Shown one piece after another: positions 25,989-34,434 of a stretch of 64,000 nt of DNA. Positions within the stretch are counted from its first letter, which is position 1. Each line of letters opens with the position of its first letter. Source of the stretch: Halobellus ruber (GTDB lineage Archaea; Halobacteriota; Halobacteria; Halobacteriales; Haloferacaceae); contig NZ_JACKXD010000005.1 in assembly GCF_014212355.1 (NCBI RefSeq), positions 1 to 64,000 of the forward strand, read 5' to 3'. The notes beneath the pieces are model-generated. The model did not search any database and was not told the origin of the DNA. It saw only the letters and a program-made list of their open reading frames with translations. Both the position numbers and the translations under genes were made by a program.

Positions 25989-27044
25989 ATGCCGGACGCC
26001 AACATCGACCGTTCGACGGTCACCGTGCTCGATCTGTTCTGCGGCGGCGGCGGGCTCTCGGAGGGGTTCCTCCGGGCCGGCTACGACGTCGTCGCCGGCG
26101 TCGACGTCGACGCGGACTTCCTTGCGACCTTCGAGCACAACCACGACGACGCCTTGGCGATCCGGGCGGACCTCTCCGCGGTCGATCCGGAGACGTTCTT
26201 CGAGACCCACCCGATCGACCCCGACGCCGTCGACGTCGTGATCGGCGGTCCGCCGTGCAAGGGGTTCAGCATCGCGGGCCACCGCGACCCCGACGACGAG
26301 CGGAACTACCTCGTCGGGAGTTTCATCGACTACGTCGAGTTTCTCGAACCCGAGGCGTTCGTCATGGAGAACGTCCCCGGGATCAAATCGATGGCGGACG
26401 GCGACACCCTCCGGTCGATCCTGGAGGGCTTTCGGCGGGCGGGCTACGAGAAGCCCGCCTACGAGACGCTGAACGCCGCGGACTACGGCGTCCCCCAGAA
26501 CCGCCGGCGCGTGATCTTCCAGGGTCGCCGTGACGGCTCGATCCCGACCTATCCCGACCGCACGCACGGTCCCGCCGAGCAGACCACGCTGACCGGAACG
26601 CGGCTGGAGCCGTACGTGACCGTCGCGGAAGCGCTCTTGGAGCGGGACGGCGGGGAGACGGCGATCGAGGACCTCCCGAACCACGAGACCACCGACCACT
26701 CCGCGGAGATGGTCGAGCGGATCGCCGAGGTCGACCCCGGCGAGAGCCTCTATGAGAGTTACGGCGACAGCTGGCGCCGGCTCGAAGCGGACGAACCCGC
26801 GATCACGATCAAGGAGAACCACAACGCGCCGTTCATCCATCCCGAGGCCGACCGGGTGGGGACGGTCAGGGAGTGTGCGATCCTCCAGTCGTTCCCCGAC
26901 GACTACGTCTTCCAGGGGCCGAAGAGCACCCAGCTGAAGGTCGTCGGCAACGCGGTCCCCCCGCGGCTCGCGAACGCCGTCGCGGAGGCGCTGGCGGGCG
27001 ACCTCGCGGCGATGCGGGACGCCGCGGTCGCCGACAGCGAGTGA
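25989..27044 (+). CDS. DNA (cytosine-5-)-methyltransferase
   Basis: Methylates C5 of cytosine in a DNA target using SAM. 351 residues in the standard motif order: motif I DLFCGGGGLSEGF (15-27), motif IV GGPPCKGFS with catalytic Cys90, motif VI ENVPG (127-131), motif VIII VPQNRRRVIFQGR, then the variable target-recognition region, and motifs IX-X REC...LQSFP and KVVGNAVPPRLA at the end. The target site cannot be read from sequence. It is not next to a nuclease; the HNH protein at 21646 is the nearest candidate partner. It may also be an orphan methylase. Confidence 0.95.
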   Translation: MPDANIDRSTVTVLDLFCGGGGLSEGFLRAGYDVVAGVDVDADFLATFEHNHDDALAIRADLSAVDPETFFETHPIDPDAVDVVIGGPPCKGFSIAGHRDPDDERNYLVGSFIDYVEFLEPEAFVMENVPGIKSMADGDTLRSILEGFRRAGYEKPAYETLNAADYGVPQNRRRVIFQGRRDGSIPTYPDRTHGPAEQTTLTGTRLEPYVTVAEALLERDGGETAIEDLPNHETTDHSAEMVERIAEVDPGESLYESYGDSWRRLEADEPAITIKENHNAPFIHPEADRVGTVRECAILQSFPDDYVFQGPKSTQLKVVGNAVPPRLANAVAEALAGDLAAMRDAAVADSE

Positions 27045-27089
27045 ACCGGGGCGTGGCCCGGCCCGACGGGACAAGGCACTTTCCGGGCG

Positions 27090-27998
27090 GTGACGTACCG
27101 GCGGCGCGTGCGCAACGCCATCCACCTCGTTGACGTGTTCGCGCGCGAGCGGTACGCCGGCAACCAGTTAGCCGTCGTCGAGGACGCCGATTCCCTCGAC
27201 GACGAGGAGAGGCAGGCGTTCGCGGCCGAGATCGGGTTTTCCGAGACGACGTTCGTCGGTGAGCGGTCGGCCGACGGGTGGGAGGTCCGCATCTTCACCC
27301 CCGAGGCCGAGATCCCGTTCGCCGGGCATCCGACGATCGGGACGGCTCACGTCATCCGCGAACACGTCACCGAGGGCCGGCCTGACACCGTCACCCTCGA
27401 CCTCGACGTGGGTGCGGTTCCCGTCGAGGTCCGCGAGCGCGACGGCCGGGAGACCCTGTGGATGACCCAGCAGCCGCCCGAGTTCGGACCGGAGCTCACG
27501 CGGGGGGCGCTGGCGGACGTCCTCTCGCTGAACGTCGCCGACCTCGACGGCGACTGGCCGGTTCAGGTGGTCTCGACGGGCCTGCCGACGATCGTCGTCC
27601 CCCTCGAATCGCGGGCGGCGTTGACCGACATCGAGATCGACCGGGAGGCCTACGACGCGGTGACCGGCGACCGCGAGGCGAAGAACGTCCTGGCGTTCTG
27701 CCGGGACCCCCGGGACGACGACAACGACCTCGCCGTCCGCGTGTTCGCGCCGTTCTACGGCGTTCCCGAGGATCCCGCGACCGGCTCGTCGAACGGCTGT
27801 CTCGCGGCGTATCTGGTTCGCTATCGGGTGCTCGGGAGCGACGAGGTGGACGCTCGCGTCGAGCAGGGATACGAGATGGGTCGGCCCTCGCTGTTGCGGT
27901 TGCACGCGCACCCGACGGATGACGGGATCCGTATCGAGGAAGGAGGGACCGTCGTCCCGGTCGCTCGCGGAAACCTGGCCGCCGGCGAGGGGCGATAA
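27090..27998 (+). CDS. PhzF family isomerase
   Basis: About 302 residues with the diaminopimelate-epimerase-like PhzF fold. Landmarks: HLVDVFARERYAGNQLAVV near the start, AAEIGFSETTFV with the conserved catalytic Glu, IPFAGHPTIGTAH, and near the end VFAPFYGVPEDPATGSSNGCLAAYL. Family members isomerise or epimerise small substrates; the substrate here is unknown. Start: GTG at 27090, or GTG at 27108, in frame and closer to the family start. It lies 45 bp downstream of the methyltransferase with no clear functional link. Confidence 0.88.
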   Translation: MTYRRRVRNAIHLVDVFARERYAGNQLAVVEDADSLDDEERQAFAAEIGFSETTFVGERSADGWEVRIFTPEAEIPFAGHPTIGTAHVIREHVTEGRPDTVTLDLDVGAVPVEVRERDGRETLWMTQQPPEFGPELTRGALADVLSLNVADLDGDWPVQVVSTGLPTIVVPLESRAALTDIEIDREAYDAVTGDREAKNVLAFCRDPRDDDNDLAVRVFAPFYGVPEDPATGSSNGCLAAYLVRYRVLGSDEVDARVEQGYEMGRPSLLRLHAHPTDDGIRIEEGGTVVPVARGNLAAGEGR

Positions 27999-28046
27999 CT
28001 CGCGGTCGAACGGGTCCGTCTCTCCCTCTCGCTCGGGGGAAGGACG

Positions 28047-28697
28047 TCAGTCGGTCCCCCGCCGAACGACGTTGTGACTCTCCAGTAGCTTCGCCAGCCG
28101 CGGCATCGACGCCACCACCGCGTCACAGGCGGGGCGGACCGCCGGCTTCGGGAGGTAGCCGATCGACAGCCCCGCCACCTCCAGCATCGGGAGGTCGTTG
28201 GCGCCGTCGCCGACGGCGATGGTTCGGGACAGCGGCACGTCAAGGTCGGCGGCGAGCGACTCTAAGGCGTCGTCCTTGGTCCCGGTCACGAGCGGGCCCT
28301 CGACGCCGCCGGTGAGCCGGCGGTTCTCGGTCGGAAGCCGGTTCGCAACGATGGTGTCGACGGCGACGCCCTCCCGCTTCAGTGCGCGTTCGACCCCGGG
28401 CTCGAAGCCGCCGGTCAGGATCGCGACGTGGTGGCCGGCGTCGGAAAGCCGCTGGATCACCTCCGCGGCCCCGGGACGGAGCCGCACCCGGTCGAAGGCG
28501 GCCTCGGCGTCGGACTCCTGGAGGTCCGCCAGCAGCGACGCCCGCTCCCGCAGGCTCTCGGCGTAGGAGAGTTCGTCGTTCATCGCCCGCTCGGTGATCT
28601 CCGCCATCCGGTCGGCGACGCCGGCCCGCTCGCCGAGGAGCACGGTCATCTCCGAGTCCGAGAGGGTGCCGTCGAAGTCGAACGCGACGAGTCGCAT
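28047..28697 (-). CDS. serB: Phosphoserine phosphatase
   Basis: HAD enzyme that removes phosphate from phosphoserine, the last step of serine synthesis. 216 residues. Motif I AFDFDGTLSDSE (DFDGT at 7-11), motif II VAILTGGFEPGV with LTGG, the motif III lysine in the VTGTKDDAL region, and motif IV AVGDGANDLPML. The cap helix is short, as in SerB. It is divergent from serA across 152 bp, which supports the pathway assignment. Final residues are NVVRRGTD. Confidence 0.93.
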   Translation of the reverse strand: MRLVAFDFDGTLSDSEMTVLLGERAGVADRMAEITERAMNDELSYAESLRERASLLADLQESDAEAAFDRVRLRPGAAEVIQRLSDAGHHVAILTGGFEPGVERALKREGVAVDTIVANRLPTENRRLTGGVEGPLVTGTKDDALESLAADLDVPLSRTIAVGDGANDLPMLEVAGLSIGYLPKPAVRPACDAVVASMPRLAKLLESHNVVRRGTD

Positions 28698-28819
28698 ACC
28701 GGGGGGTGGGCGGCGGAGGGTTTCAACCCACCTGTTCCGGGCGGCTCGTGCCCCGTGGCTGCGACTGCCACGCGAGTCGCTAACAGGCCACAGGGGGCCG
28801 GATACGCCGAGGAAGAAAC

Positions 28820-28828
28820 GTTTAACCG
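28820..28828 (+). promoter_or_regulatory. TATA box for serA
   Basis: The tract gtttaacc lies 22-30 nt before the GTG start of serA. It also supports that non-ATG start, because the predicted transcript would begin at or next to it. Confidence 0.6.
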
Positions 28829-28849
28829 CGAACCCGGGTAGGTTGAGAT

Positions 28850-30448
28850 GTGAAGGTGGTTATTACGGACCCGATCGACGACGCGGGGATCGAACGGCTC
28901 CGCGAGTCGGGTCACGACGTCGAGACGGCCTACGGTCTGTCGGAGGGGGCGCTGCGTTCGGCTGTTTCCGACGCCAACGCCCTGGTCGTCCGCTCCGGAA
29001 CCGAGGTCACCGAGGCGGTGTTCGAGGCCGCTCCGGACCTGGTCATCGTCGGGCGGGCGGGAATCGGCGTCGACAACATCGACATCGACGCCGCCACCGA
29101 CCACGGCGTCATCGTCGCGAACGCCCCCGAAGGGAACGTCCGGGCGGCCGCCGAGCACACCGTCGCGATGTCGTTTGCGGTCGCGCGGTCGATCCCGCAG
29201 GCCCACGCGCGGCTGAAAGCGGGCGAGTGGGCCAAATCCGACTACCTCGGCACCGAACTCAACGGCAAAGTGCTGGGGATCGTCGGACTCGGCCGGGTGG
29301 GCCAGGAGGTCGCCAAACGCCTCGACGGCCTCGGGATGGAGCTCGTCGCTTACGACCCCTACATCAGCGAGGAGCGCGCCGACCGGCTTGGCGCGGAGCT
29401 CGTCGACCTGAACACCTGCCTCTCGTCGGCGGACTTCGTGACGGTCCACACGCCGCTGACCCCCGAGACCGAGGGGATGATCTCCACCGCGGAGCTGGAA
29501 CTGATGGGCGGCGGGTTCCTGATCAACTGCGCCCGCGGCGGGGTGGTCGACGAGGATGCCCTCGCGGCCGCGGTCGCCGAGGGGACGCTCGACGGCGCGG
29601 CGATCGACGTCTTCGCCGAGGAGCCGGTCTCGCCCGACAGCCCGCTGCTCGACGTCGAGGAGGTCGTCGTCACCCCCCACCTGGGCGCGTCGACGGAGGC
29701 CGCCCAGGAGAACGTCGCGACCTCCATCGCCGACCAGGTCGACGCGGCGTTCGCGGGCGAGCCGGTGGTGAACGCGCTGAACGCCCCCTCCGTCGACGAG
29801 AGCGCCTTCCCCCGGATCCGGCCGTACATCGGGCTGGCCGAGACCGCGGGGATCATCGCCGCGCAGCTACTCGGCGGCCGGATCTCCGAGATCGAGGTGG
29901 CCTACGAGGGCGACATCGCCGACGAGGACGTCGACCTCGTGACCGCGTCGGCGCTGAAGGGCGTCTTCGAGCCGCTGGAGTGGCAGGTCAACGCGGTCAA
30001 CGCCCCCCGGATCGCGGAGGATCGCGGGATCGAAGTCACCGAGTCCAAGCGCCTCCAGTCCGACGACTTCCAGAGCCTGGTGACCGTCCGGGTCGGCAAC
30101 GACGACGACTCGCTTGCGGTCTCCGGGACGCTGTTTGCGGGCGAGGACCCCCGCATCGTCCGCATCGACGACTACCGGGTCGACGCGGTCCCCCACGGGA
30201 AGATGCTGGTCGCACGGAACGCCGACAAGCCCGGCGTGTTGGGGTTCATCGGGTCGGTGCTGGGCGACCACGACATCAACATCGCGGGGATGTTCAACTC
30301 CCGGCGGGACGAACCCGGCGGCGAGGCGCTCACCGTCTACAACCTCGACGACCCCGTGCCGGACTCGGTCGTCGAGACGATTCTCGACGACGACCGGATG
30401 ATCGACGTGCGGTATCTGACGCTGAACGGCGAATACGACGAGGAGTAA
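28850..30448 (+). CDS. serA: D-3-phosphoglycerate dehydrogenase
   Basis: Oxidises 3-phosphoglycerate to phosphohydroxypyruvate, the first step of serine synthesis. 532 residues, the long form. Substrate/cofactor domains include VGRAGIGVDNIDI, the NAD-binding GIVGLGRVGQEVAKRL, INCARGGVVDEDAL, and the catalytic HLGAST. An intervening ASB-like domain (about 320-440) is followed by a C-terminal ACT domain (VARNADKPGVLGFIGSVLGDH and NIAGMFNSRR), the usual serine-feedback site. Start is GTG. The neighbouring divergent serB fits a serine module. Confidence 0.96.
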   Translation: MKVVITDPIDDAGIERLRESGHDVETAYGLSEGALRSAVSDANALVVRSGTEVTEAVFEAAPDLVIVGRAGIGVDNIDIDAATDHGVIVANAPEGNVRAAAEHTVAMSFAVARSIPQAHARLKAGEWAKSDYLGTELNGKVLGIVGLGRVGQEVAKRLDGLGMELVAYDPYISEERADRLGAELVDLNTCLSSADFVTVHTPLTPETEGMISTAELELMGGGFLINCARGGVVDEDALAAAVAEGTLDGAAIDVFAEEPVSPDSPLLDVEEVVVTPHLGASTEAAQENVATSIADQVDAAFAGEPVVNALNAPSVDESAFPRIRPYIGLAETAGIIAAQLLGGRISEIEVAYEGDIADEDVDLVTASALKGVFEPLEWQVNAVNAPRIAEDRGIEVTESKRLQSDDFQSLVTVRVGNDDDSLAVSGTLFAGEDPRIVRIDDYRVDAVPHGKMLVARNADKPGVLGFIGSVLGDHDINIAGMFNSRRDEPGGEALTVYNLDDPVPDSVVETILDDDRMIDVRYLTLNGEYDEE

Positions 30449-30479
30449 CGCAGGGGAGTGGTGTCGGCAGGTTGCCGGC

Positions 30480-31745
30480 CTACTGCGCGCCGATGTGTTC
30501 GAGCACCGCGCCGGGATCGTTCGGGACCGGTTCGGGTTTGTTGCCCGCCTCGTAGGCCGCGTCGGGGTCCTTCAGGAGGTGGCCGGTGGTGAGACAGACG
30601 ACGTCCTCCTCGGAGCCGACGACGCCCTTCTCGCGGAGCTTCTTCAGCCCCGCTACCGACGCCGCCGACGCGGGTTCGACGCCGATTCCCTCCTTCGCGA
30701 GGTCGCGTTGGGCCTCGGTGATCGCGTCGTCCTCGACCGCGACGGCGGTGCCGCCGGTGCCGCGGATGCCGGGGAGGGCCTTCGGGGCGTTCACCGGGTT
30801 GCCGATCCGGATCGCGGTCGCGATGGTCTCGACCTCGTTCCACCGCTCGGTGTCGGGCCAGCCGTGTTCGATGGCCTCGACCATCGGCGCCGACCCCGCC
30901 GCCTGGACGCCGGTGAGCTTCGGGACCTCCGCTGGGTCTAACGCCCCCGACTGGACGAGTTCGCGGAACGCCTTGTACAGCGCGGAGGTGTTGCCCGCGT
31001 TGCCGACGGGCAGGACGATCCGGTCGGGGAACCGGCCGTTGTCCTCGCGGAACTCCTCTAGGATCTCGAGGCCGATCGTCTTCTGGCCCTCGAGCCGGAA
31101 GGGGTTCAAGGAGTTCAGCAGGTAGACCTCGCCGCGCTGAGCGAGATCCTGGACGATGTCGAGGCAGTTGTCGAAGTTGCCGTCGACCTCTAAGATTCGG
31201 GCGTCGTGGAGCGCGGCCTGTGCGACCTTCCCCGCGGCGACCTTGCCGGCGGGCAGCAGCACGAGGGTCTGCATCCCGCCGCGGGCGCCGTAGGCCGCAA
31301 GCGCCGCCGAGGTGTTGCCGGTGGAGGCACACGCAAGCCGGCCGACGCCGAGCTTCTGTGCGACGCGGACGCCGACGGTCATTCCGCGGTCCTTGAACGA
31401 TCCGGTGGGGTTCATCCCCTCGTGTTTGATCCGGAGGCTCCGGACGCCGACCGTCTCGCGCAGCCGCGGGGCCCGGTGCAGCGGGGTGGCGCCCTCGGGG
31501 AGTGAGACGCCCTCGTCGAACGGGAGCGCGGCGTGGTACCGCCAGACGCCGCGGCCCTGCCCGCGGAAGTCCTCGAACGTCGGCGGGTCGGCGTAGCGGA
31601 CTTCGAGCAGGTTGCCGTCCGCGCCGGTGTACCGGATCTCGTCGAAGGGGGCGTAAGTCTCGCCCGTCTCGATGTCGGCGAGCCAGACGCCGTCCTCGGC
31701 GACGTCGGGCGCCTCGGGGGTGGGCGCGGTGAGTTCGAGACTCAT
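30480..31745 (-). CDS. thrC: Threonine synthase
   Basis: PLP enzyme that converts O-phosphohomoserine to threonine. 421 residues. The cofactor lysine is in HEGMNPTGSFKDRGMTV (about residues 115-131). Also visible are ACASTGNTSAALAAYGARGG, LPAGKVAAGKVAQA and the phosphate-binding LPVGNAGNTSALYKAF. Start ATG at 31745 (MSLELTAPTPEAP); the longer frame to 31805 lacks family similarity. Convergent with serA, 31 bp apart. Confidence 0.95.
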   Translation of the reverse strand: MSLELTAPTPEAPDVAEDGVWLADIETGETYAPFDEIRYTGADGNLLEVRYADPPTFEDFRGQGRGVWRYHAALPFDEGVSLPEGATPLHRAPRLRETVGVRSLRIKHEGMNPTGSFKDRGMTVGVRVAQKLGVGRLACASTGNTSAALAAYGARGGMQTLVLLPAGKVAAGKVAQAALHDARILEVDGNFDNCLDIVQDLAQRGEVYLLNSLNPFRLEGQKTIGLEILEEFREDNGRFPDRIVLPVGNAGNTSALYKAFRELVQSGALDPAEVPKLTGVQAAGSAPMVEAIEHGWPDTERWNEVETIATAIRIGNPVNAPKALPGIRGTGGTAVAVEDDAITEAQRDLAKEGIGVEPASAASVAGLKKLREKGVVGSEEDVVCLTTGHLLKDPDAAYEAGNKPEPVPNDPGAVLEHIGAQ

Positions 31746-31851
31746 TACGTCACTCCTGGCGTTCGGCGGTGAAAAACCGGGCGGTTCGGGCGCGAGCCCA
31801 CGCACGCACGAGCGACTGAACCGTCGGGGAGTGCGGCACCGCCGCTGGAGG

Positions 31852-32232
31852 TCACGACGCCGACTCCCCGCCGTAATCGTCGATGCTGCTGTGCACCCGT
31901 TCGACCCACTCCTCTAAGGCGTCGTGGAGCATCGCCTTCGCCTCCGGGAGTTCGGTGGCGGTGTACTGGTAGATGTACCCGCCGGAGTCGAGCAACCGGC
32001 GCTCCCGCTCGGCGAGCCCCTTCTCCATCAGCGTCGTCAGCGATCGGTTGATGTTGCTCCGGTCGCGGTCCAAGACGTCGGCGAGTTCCGCGACGGTGCT
32101 TCCGGGATGGTCGAGCAGCGTGAGATACGTCCGACTTTCGTGGCGCTGGATTCCGAACACACACGACAGGACCTCCTGGAACCCCGGATCCTCGGCGTCG
32201 AGAAGATCGCCCATCTCCGGCGTGTCGCTCAT
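31852..32232 (-). CDS. TrmB/MarR-like winged-helix regulator
   Basis: 126-residue DNA-binding protein. After a short acidic lead (MSDTPEMGDLLDAEDPGF), the winged helix spans about 20-90: ESRTYLTLLDHPGSTVAELADVLDRDRSNINRSLTTLMEKGL, then a wing with YIYQYTA. The C-terminal helix (EAKAMLHDALEEWVERVHSSI) should dimerise. It lies upstream of thrC on the same strand, 106 bp away, but nothing shows that it regulates thrC. An in-frame ATG four codons earlier is possible. Confidence 0.85.
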   Translation of the reverse strand: MSDTPEMGDLLDAEDPGFQEVLSCVFGIQRHESRTYLTLLDHPGSTVAELADVLDRDRSNINRSLTTLMEKGLAERERRLLDSGGYIYQYTATELPEAKAMLHDALEEWVERVHSSIDDYGGESAS

Positions 32233-32293
32233 ACCCACAGTCATCGCCCGGCCGACAAAAATCCGCGGTCGGCGGCAGTATGGGGCGGTCCGG

Positions 32294-32533
32294 TTACTCC
32301 TCGCGGGCGTACCCCATCCGCTCGATGCAGCCGACCATCTCCTCGGGGTCGGTGTGTTTATGAAGCGTCGTCGGGGTGTCGCAGTAGTAGGTCTCCCCGT
32401 CGTGACGGAGCGACACCTCGTGGGTGCCGCCGAGCAACTCCGCTTCGACGACGACGCGGCGACCGTCCCGGAGGGCCTCGACGATCTCCTCCGCCGTGAG
32501 TTCCCCCGATTCGACTCGGAGTGGCGTGGACAT
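32294..32533 (-). CDS. Small conserved haloarchaeal protein
   Basis: 79 residues: MSTPLRVESGELTAEEIVEA, then LRDGRRVVVEAELLGGTHEVSLRHDGETYYCDTP and a helical tail with CIERMGYAREE. It looks like a compact alpha-beta protein. I do not recognise a functional family. On the minus strand tataatcatac is about 25 nt upstream of the ATG, giving a leaderless promoter and supporting this start over the longer frame to 32602. Confidence 0.7.
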   Translation of the reverse strand: MSTPLRVESGELTAEEIVEALRDGRRVVVEAELLGGTHEVSLRHDGETYYCDTPTTLHKHTDPEEMVGCIERMGYAREE

Positions 32534-32636
32534 ACCCGTCGGTTCGTCGCCGAGGCGTATGATTATACTGCTGTGACTACGTGGGAAGCGGGTAAATATC
32601 ACATATATTCATTATGTATTCGCGCGTCCCTACGGT

Positions 32637-32894
32637 ATGGAAACGGAGATCAGACTCAACCGGATCGACGCCGTCCTCGAAGAACTCGACTACCCGGTCA
32701 CGCCGCCGGCCGTGGCCGACGCCTGCGGCGACGTCGTCGTCCGCCTCGCGGAGGGAACGGTCACGGTCGGCGACGTGGTGGCGGAGTCGAACGCCGAGGA
32801 GTTCGACTCCAGCGAGGACCTGGAGATGGAGATTATGAACCTCCTCCCGCGGGACGCGGTCGGGGAACCGTTCCAGTCCGACGGTGACGCGTGA
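32637..32894 (+). CDS. DUF5789-like small haloarchaeal protein
   Basis: 85 residues starting METEIRLNRIDAVLEELDYP. A helical segment (AVADACGDVVVRLAEGTVTVGDVV) and LLPRDAVGEPFQSDGDA at the end match the pattern I associate with the haloarchaeal DUF5789 group, function unknown. A TATA-like atatattcatt lies at about 32602-32612. Its stop overlaps the ATG of the broken zinc-ribbon gene by one base (TGATG), so the two were an operon. Confidence 0.75.
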   Translation: METEIRLNRIDAVLEELDYPVTPPAVADACGDVVVRLAEGTVTVGDVVAESNAEEFDSSEDLEMEIMNLLPRDAVGEPFQSDGDA

Positions 32895-33078
32895 TGGCCG
32901 ATAGTCGGCCGGACGGCGGGGGCGCGACCCGGACCCGTGACGTCACCGGAACGGGCTGCGGGATGTGGCGCTGCGGGGTCTGCGGCGAAACGGGACGGCT
33001 CGAGGATCGAAACTCCCGGACGGGTGTCCGGGCTGTGGCGCGGACAGGGAGGAACTCGGCTACGTGGCGGAGGACTGA
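32894..33078 (+). pseudogene. Rubredoxin-like zinc-ribbon protein, frameshifted
   Basis: The frame starts MADSRPDGGGATRTRD and reaches MWRCGVCGETGRLEDR, the first knuckle of a rubredoxin-like zinc ribbon. The second knuckle CPGCGADREELGYVAED, with a stop at 33076-33078, is present but in the next frame. One missing base between about 33010 and 33028 explains this. As read, the first frame runs on into the adjacent inverted-repeat element, giving a nonsense tail. Either a recent inactivation or a sequencing error. Confidence 0.75.
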
Positions 33079-33163
33079 TACGGATGGTTGTAACGAATTA
33101 CCGGTCACCGCCGGAGACGGTGTCGCGATGACCGGTAATTGACTACAATAATCCGTATGAGTC
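33073..33163. repeat. MITE-like element D (91 bp)
   Basis: Imperfect long terminal inverted repeats: gactgatacggat...aattaccggtca on the left pair with tgaccggtaatt...atccgtatgagtc on the right, about 30 bp per arm with mismatches in the middle. The left end overlaps the stop codon of the zinc-ribbon pseudogene, and the right end lies 10 bp from the stop of the convergent DUF5828-like gene. No coding capacity. Confidence 0.7.
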
Positions 33164-33172
33164 GGACGGGTC

Positions 33173-33859
33173 TCAGTTGGTCGTCGACCGCGACCGTCCC
33201 TCCGGCTCCGGGGGTTCGACGCCCTCGACGGCCTCGACGGTCTCGGTTTTCTTCTCGGTGTCGACGTGCCACCGCGTCACCTCGTCGTCGAACTCGCCGA
33301 GTCGGGTGCTGACCTCGTCTTTGAGGTCGTCGTCGTTGACGTTCACCTCGAAGACGAACTCGACGTCGCCCTCCCCGCGGGTTGACTTCTGGATGTTGGC
33401 GCTCACCAGTTCGTTGTCGAAGTAGTACGGCGCGATCTGGGTCATCACCCGCTGGTAGACCGTGTTCTCGACGCGGCGGAGCGCCCGCCGGCCGGCGGAG
33501 TCGGCGGCGCGAGCGACGTAGCCCAGCGACTCCGACCACCGTTCGACGGCCTCATCGCTGTCGCCGTTCTCGACGTGCTCGTAGGACTCCGAGAGGCGCT
33601 CGCCCGCGGTCTGGAGGTCCTCGTCAGGATCCTTGCCGGCCTTCTCGCCCTCCCCCTCGGCGACGCTGGCCTGTTCGGCGGTTTTTTCGCTGACGTCCTC
33701 GCGGAGGCGTTCGTGGGACTTCGGCCGCCACTCGTCCCACTCCTCGAAGGCGTCGCCGTCGACGCCGGCATCGCGGAGCGCCCGGGTGATCCGCTCGCCG
33801 TGTTCGACCACGTCCCCCCAGGCCCCCCGAACTTTGAATCCGGAGACACTCTCTTCCAT
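33173..33859 (-). CDS. DUF5828-like haloarchaeal protein
   Basis: 228-residue acidic protein. It starts MEESVSGFKVRGAWGDVVEH and has a long predicted helical/coiled middle (SEKTAEQASVAEGEGEKAGK; YEHVENGDSDEAVERWSESL). A conserved-looking C-terminal alpha-beta segment follows (NTVYQRVMTQIAPYYFDNEL; VEFVFEVNVNDDDL). I associate it with the haloarchaeal DUF5828 group; function unknown. On the minus strand ctttatacc (33887-33893) is about 28-34 nt upstream of the ATG, supporting this start over the longer frame. Confidence 0.75.
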   Translation of the reverse strand: MEESVSGFKVRGAWGDVVEHGERITRALRDAGVDGDAFEEWDEWRPKSHERLREDVSEKTAEQASVAEGEGEKAGKDPDEDLQTAGERLSESYEHVENGDSDEAVERWSESLGYVARAADSAGRRALRRVENTVYQRVMTQIAPYYFDNELVSANIQKSTRGEGDVEFVFEVNVNDDDLKDEVSTRLGEFDDEVTRWHVDTEKKTETVEAVEGVEPPEPEGRSRSTTN

Positions 33860-34045
33860 CGTCTCGGCGAGTCTACGGACGGCGAGGTATAAAGATCTAT
33901 CCTGCGTGTGTGACGCACGCACCGGCGCTCCGCGGTCGAACGCCGGCAGTCCGGGCCGAACGCCGGAGGGGGACGCGACGGCGGGGGCGGGCGTCCGCCG
34001 ACCGCACCCGGGAGGCTTTTGGTTCGACCCGGAATGTAACCCGAT

Positions 34046-34432
34046 ATGGGATACGAAGTAGTGGACGGCCGGGACGTGAGCCCGGCCGAGGGCCGACCGT
34101 GTGAACTTCGCCGACTCACCGCGGGGACGGACCTGTCGACGCTCGCGGTCAACCGCTACCGCGCGGACCCGGGCGAGAAGATCCCCCTGAAGTACCACTA
34201 CCACGACGAACAGGAGGAGGCGTTCTACGTCCTCTCCGGGACGTTGGTCGTGGAGACCCCCGACGGGGAGTACACCGTCGAGTCGGGGTCGCTGTTTGCG
34301 GTGACGCCGGAGTCGCCCCACCGGGCGCACAACCCTGCGGACGCCGACGCGGCGGTCGAGGTGCTGGCGATGGGCGCGCCCGCCGACGAGGGGAACGTCT
34401 ACCCGTACGATCCCGACGACGGGGGGAGCTGA
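34046..34432 (+). CDS. Cupin domain protein
   Basis: 128 residues forming one small beta-barrel cupin. Metal-site motif 1 is in [17 protein letters not shown] (about 49-65), with the HxH...E pattern, and motif 2 in [15 protein letters not shown]. Substrate unknown. The stop lies 3 bp before the upp start, so the two are co-transcribed. That may hint at a role near pyrimidine salvage, but nothing in the protein shows it. Confidence 0.85.
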   Translation: MGYEVVDGRDVSPAEGRPCELRRLTAGTDLSTLAVNRYRADPGEKIPLKYHYHDEQEEAFYVLSGTLVVETPDGEYTVESGSLFAVTPESPHRAHNPADADAAVEVLAMGAPADEGNVYPYDPDDGGS

Positions 34433-34434
34433 GG

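Noticed and set aside
28706-28730. gtttcaaccca near serB as a further ORB
   Set aside because: It shares only a short core with the oriC boxes and lacks the cttcgtttc context.
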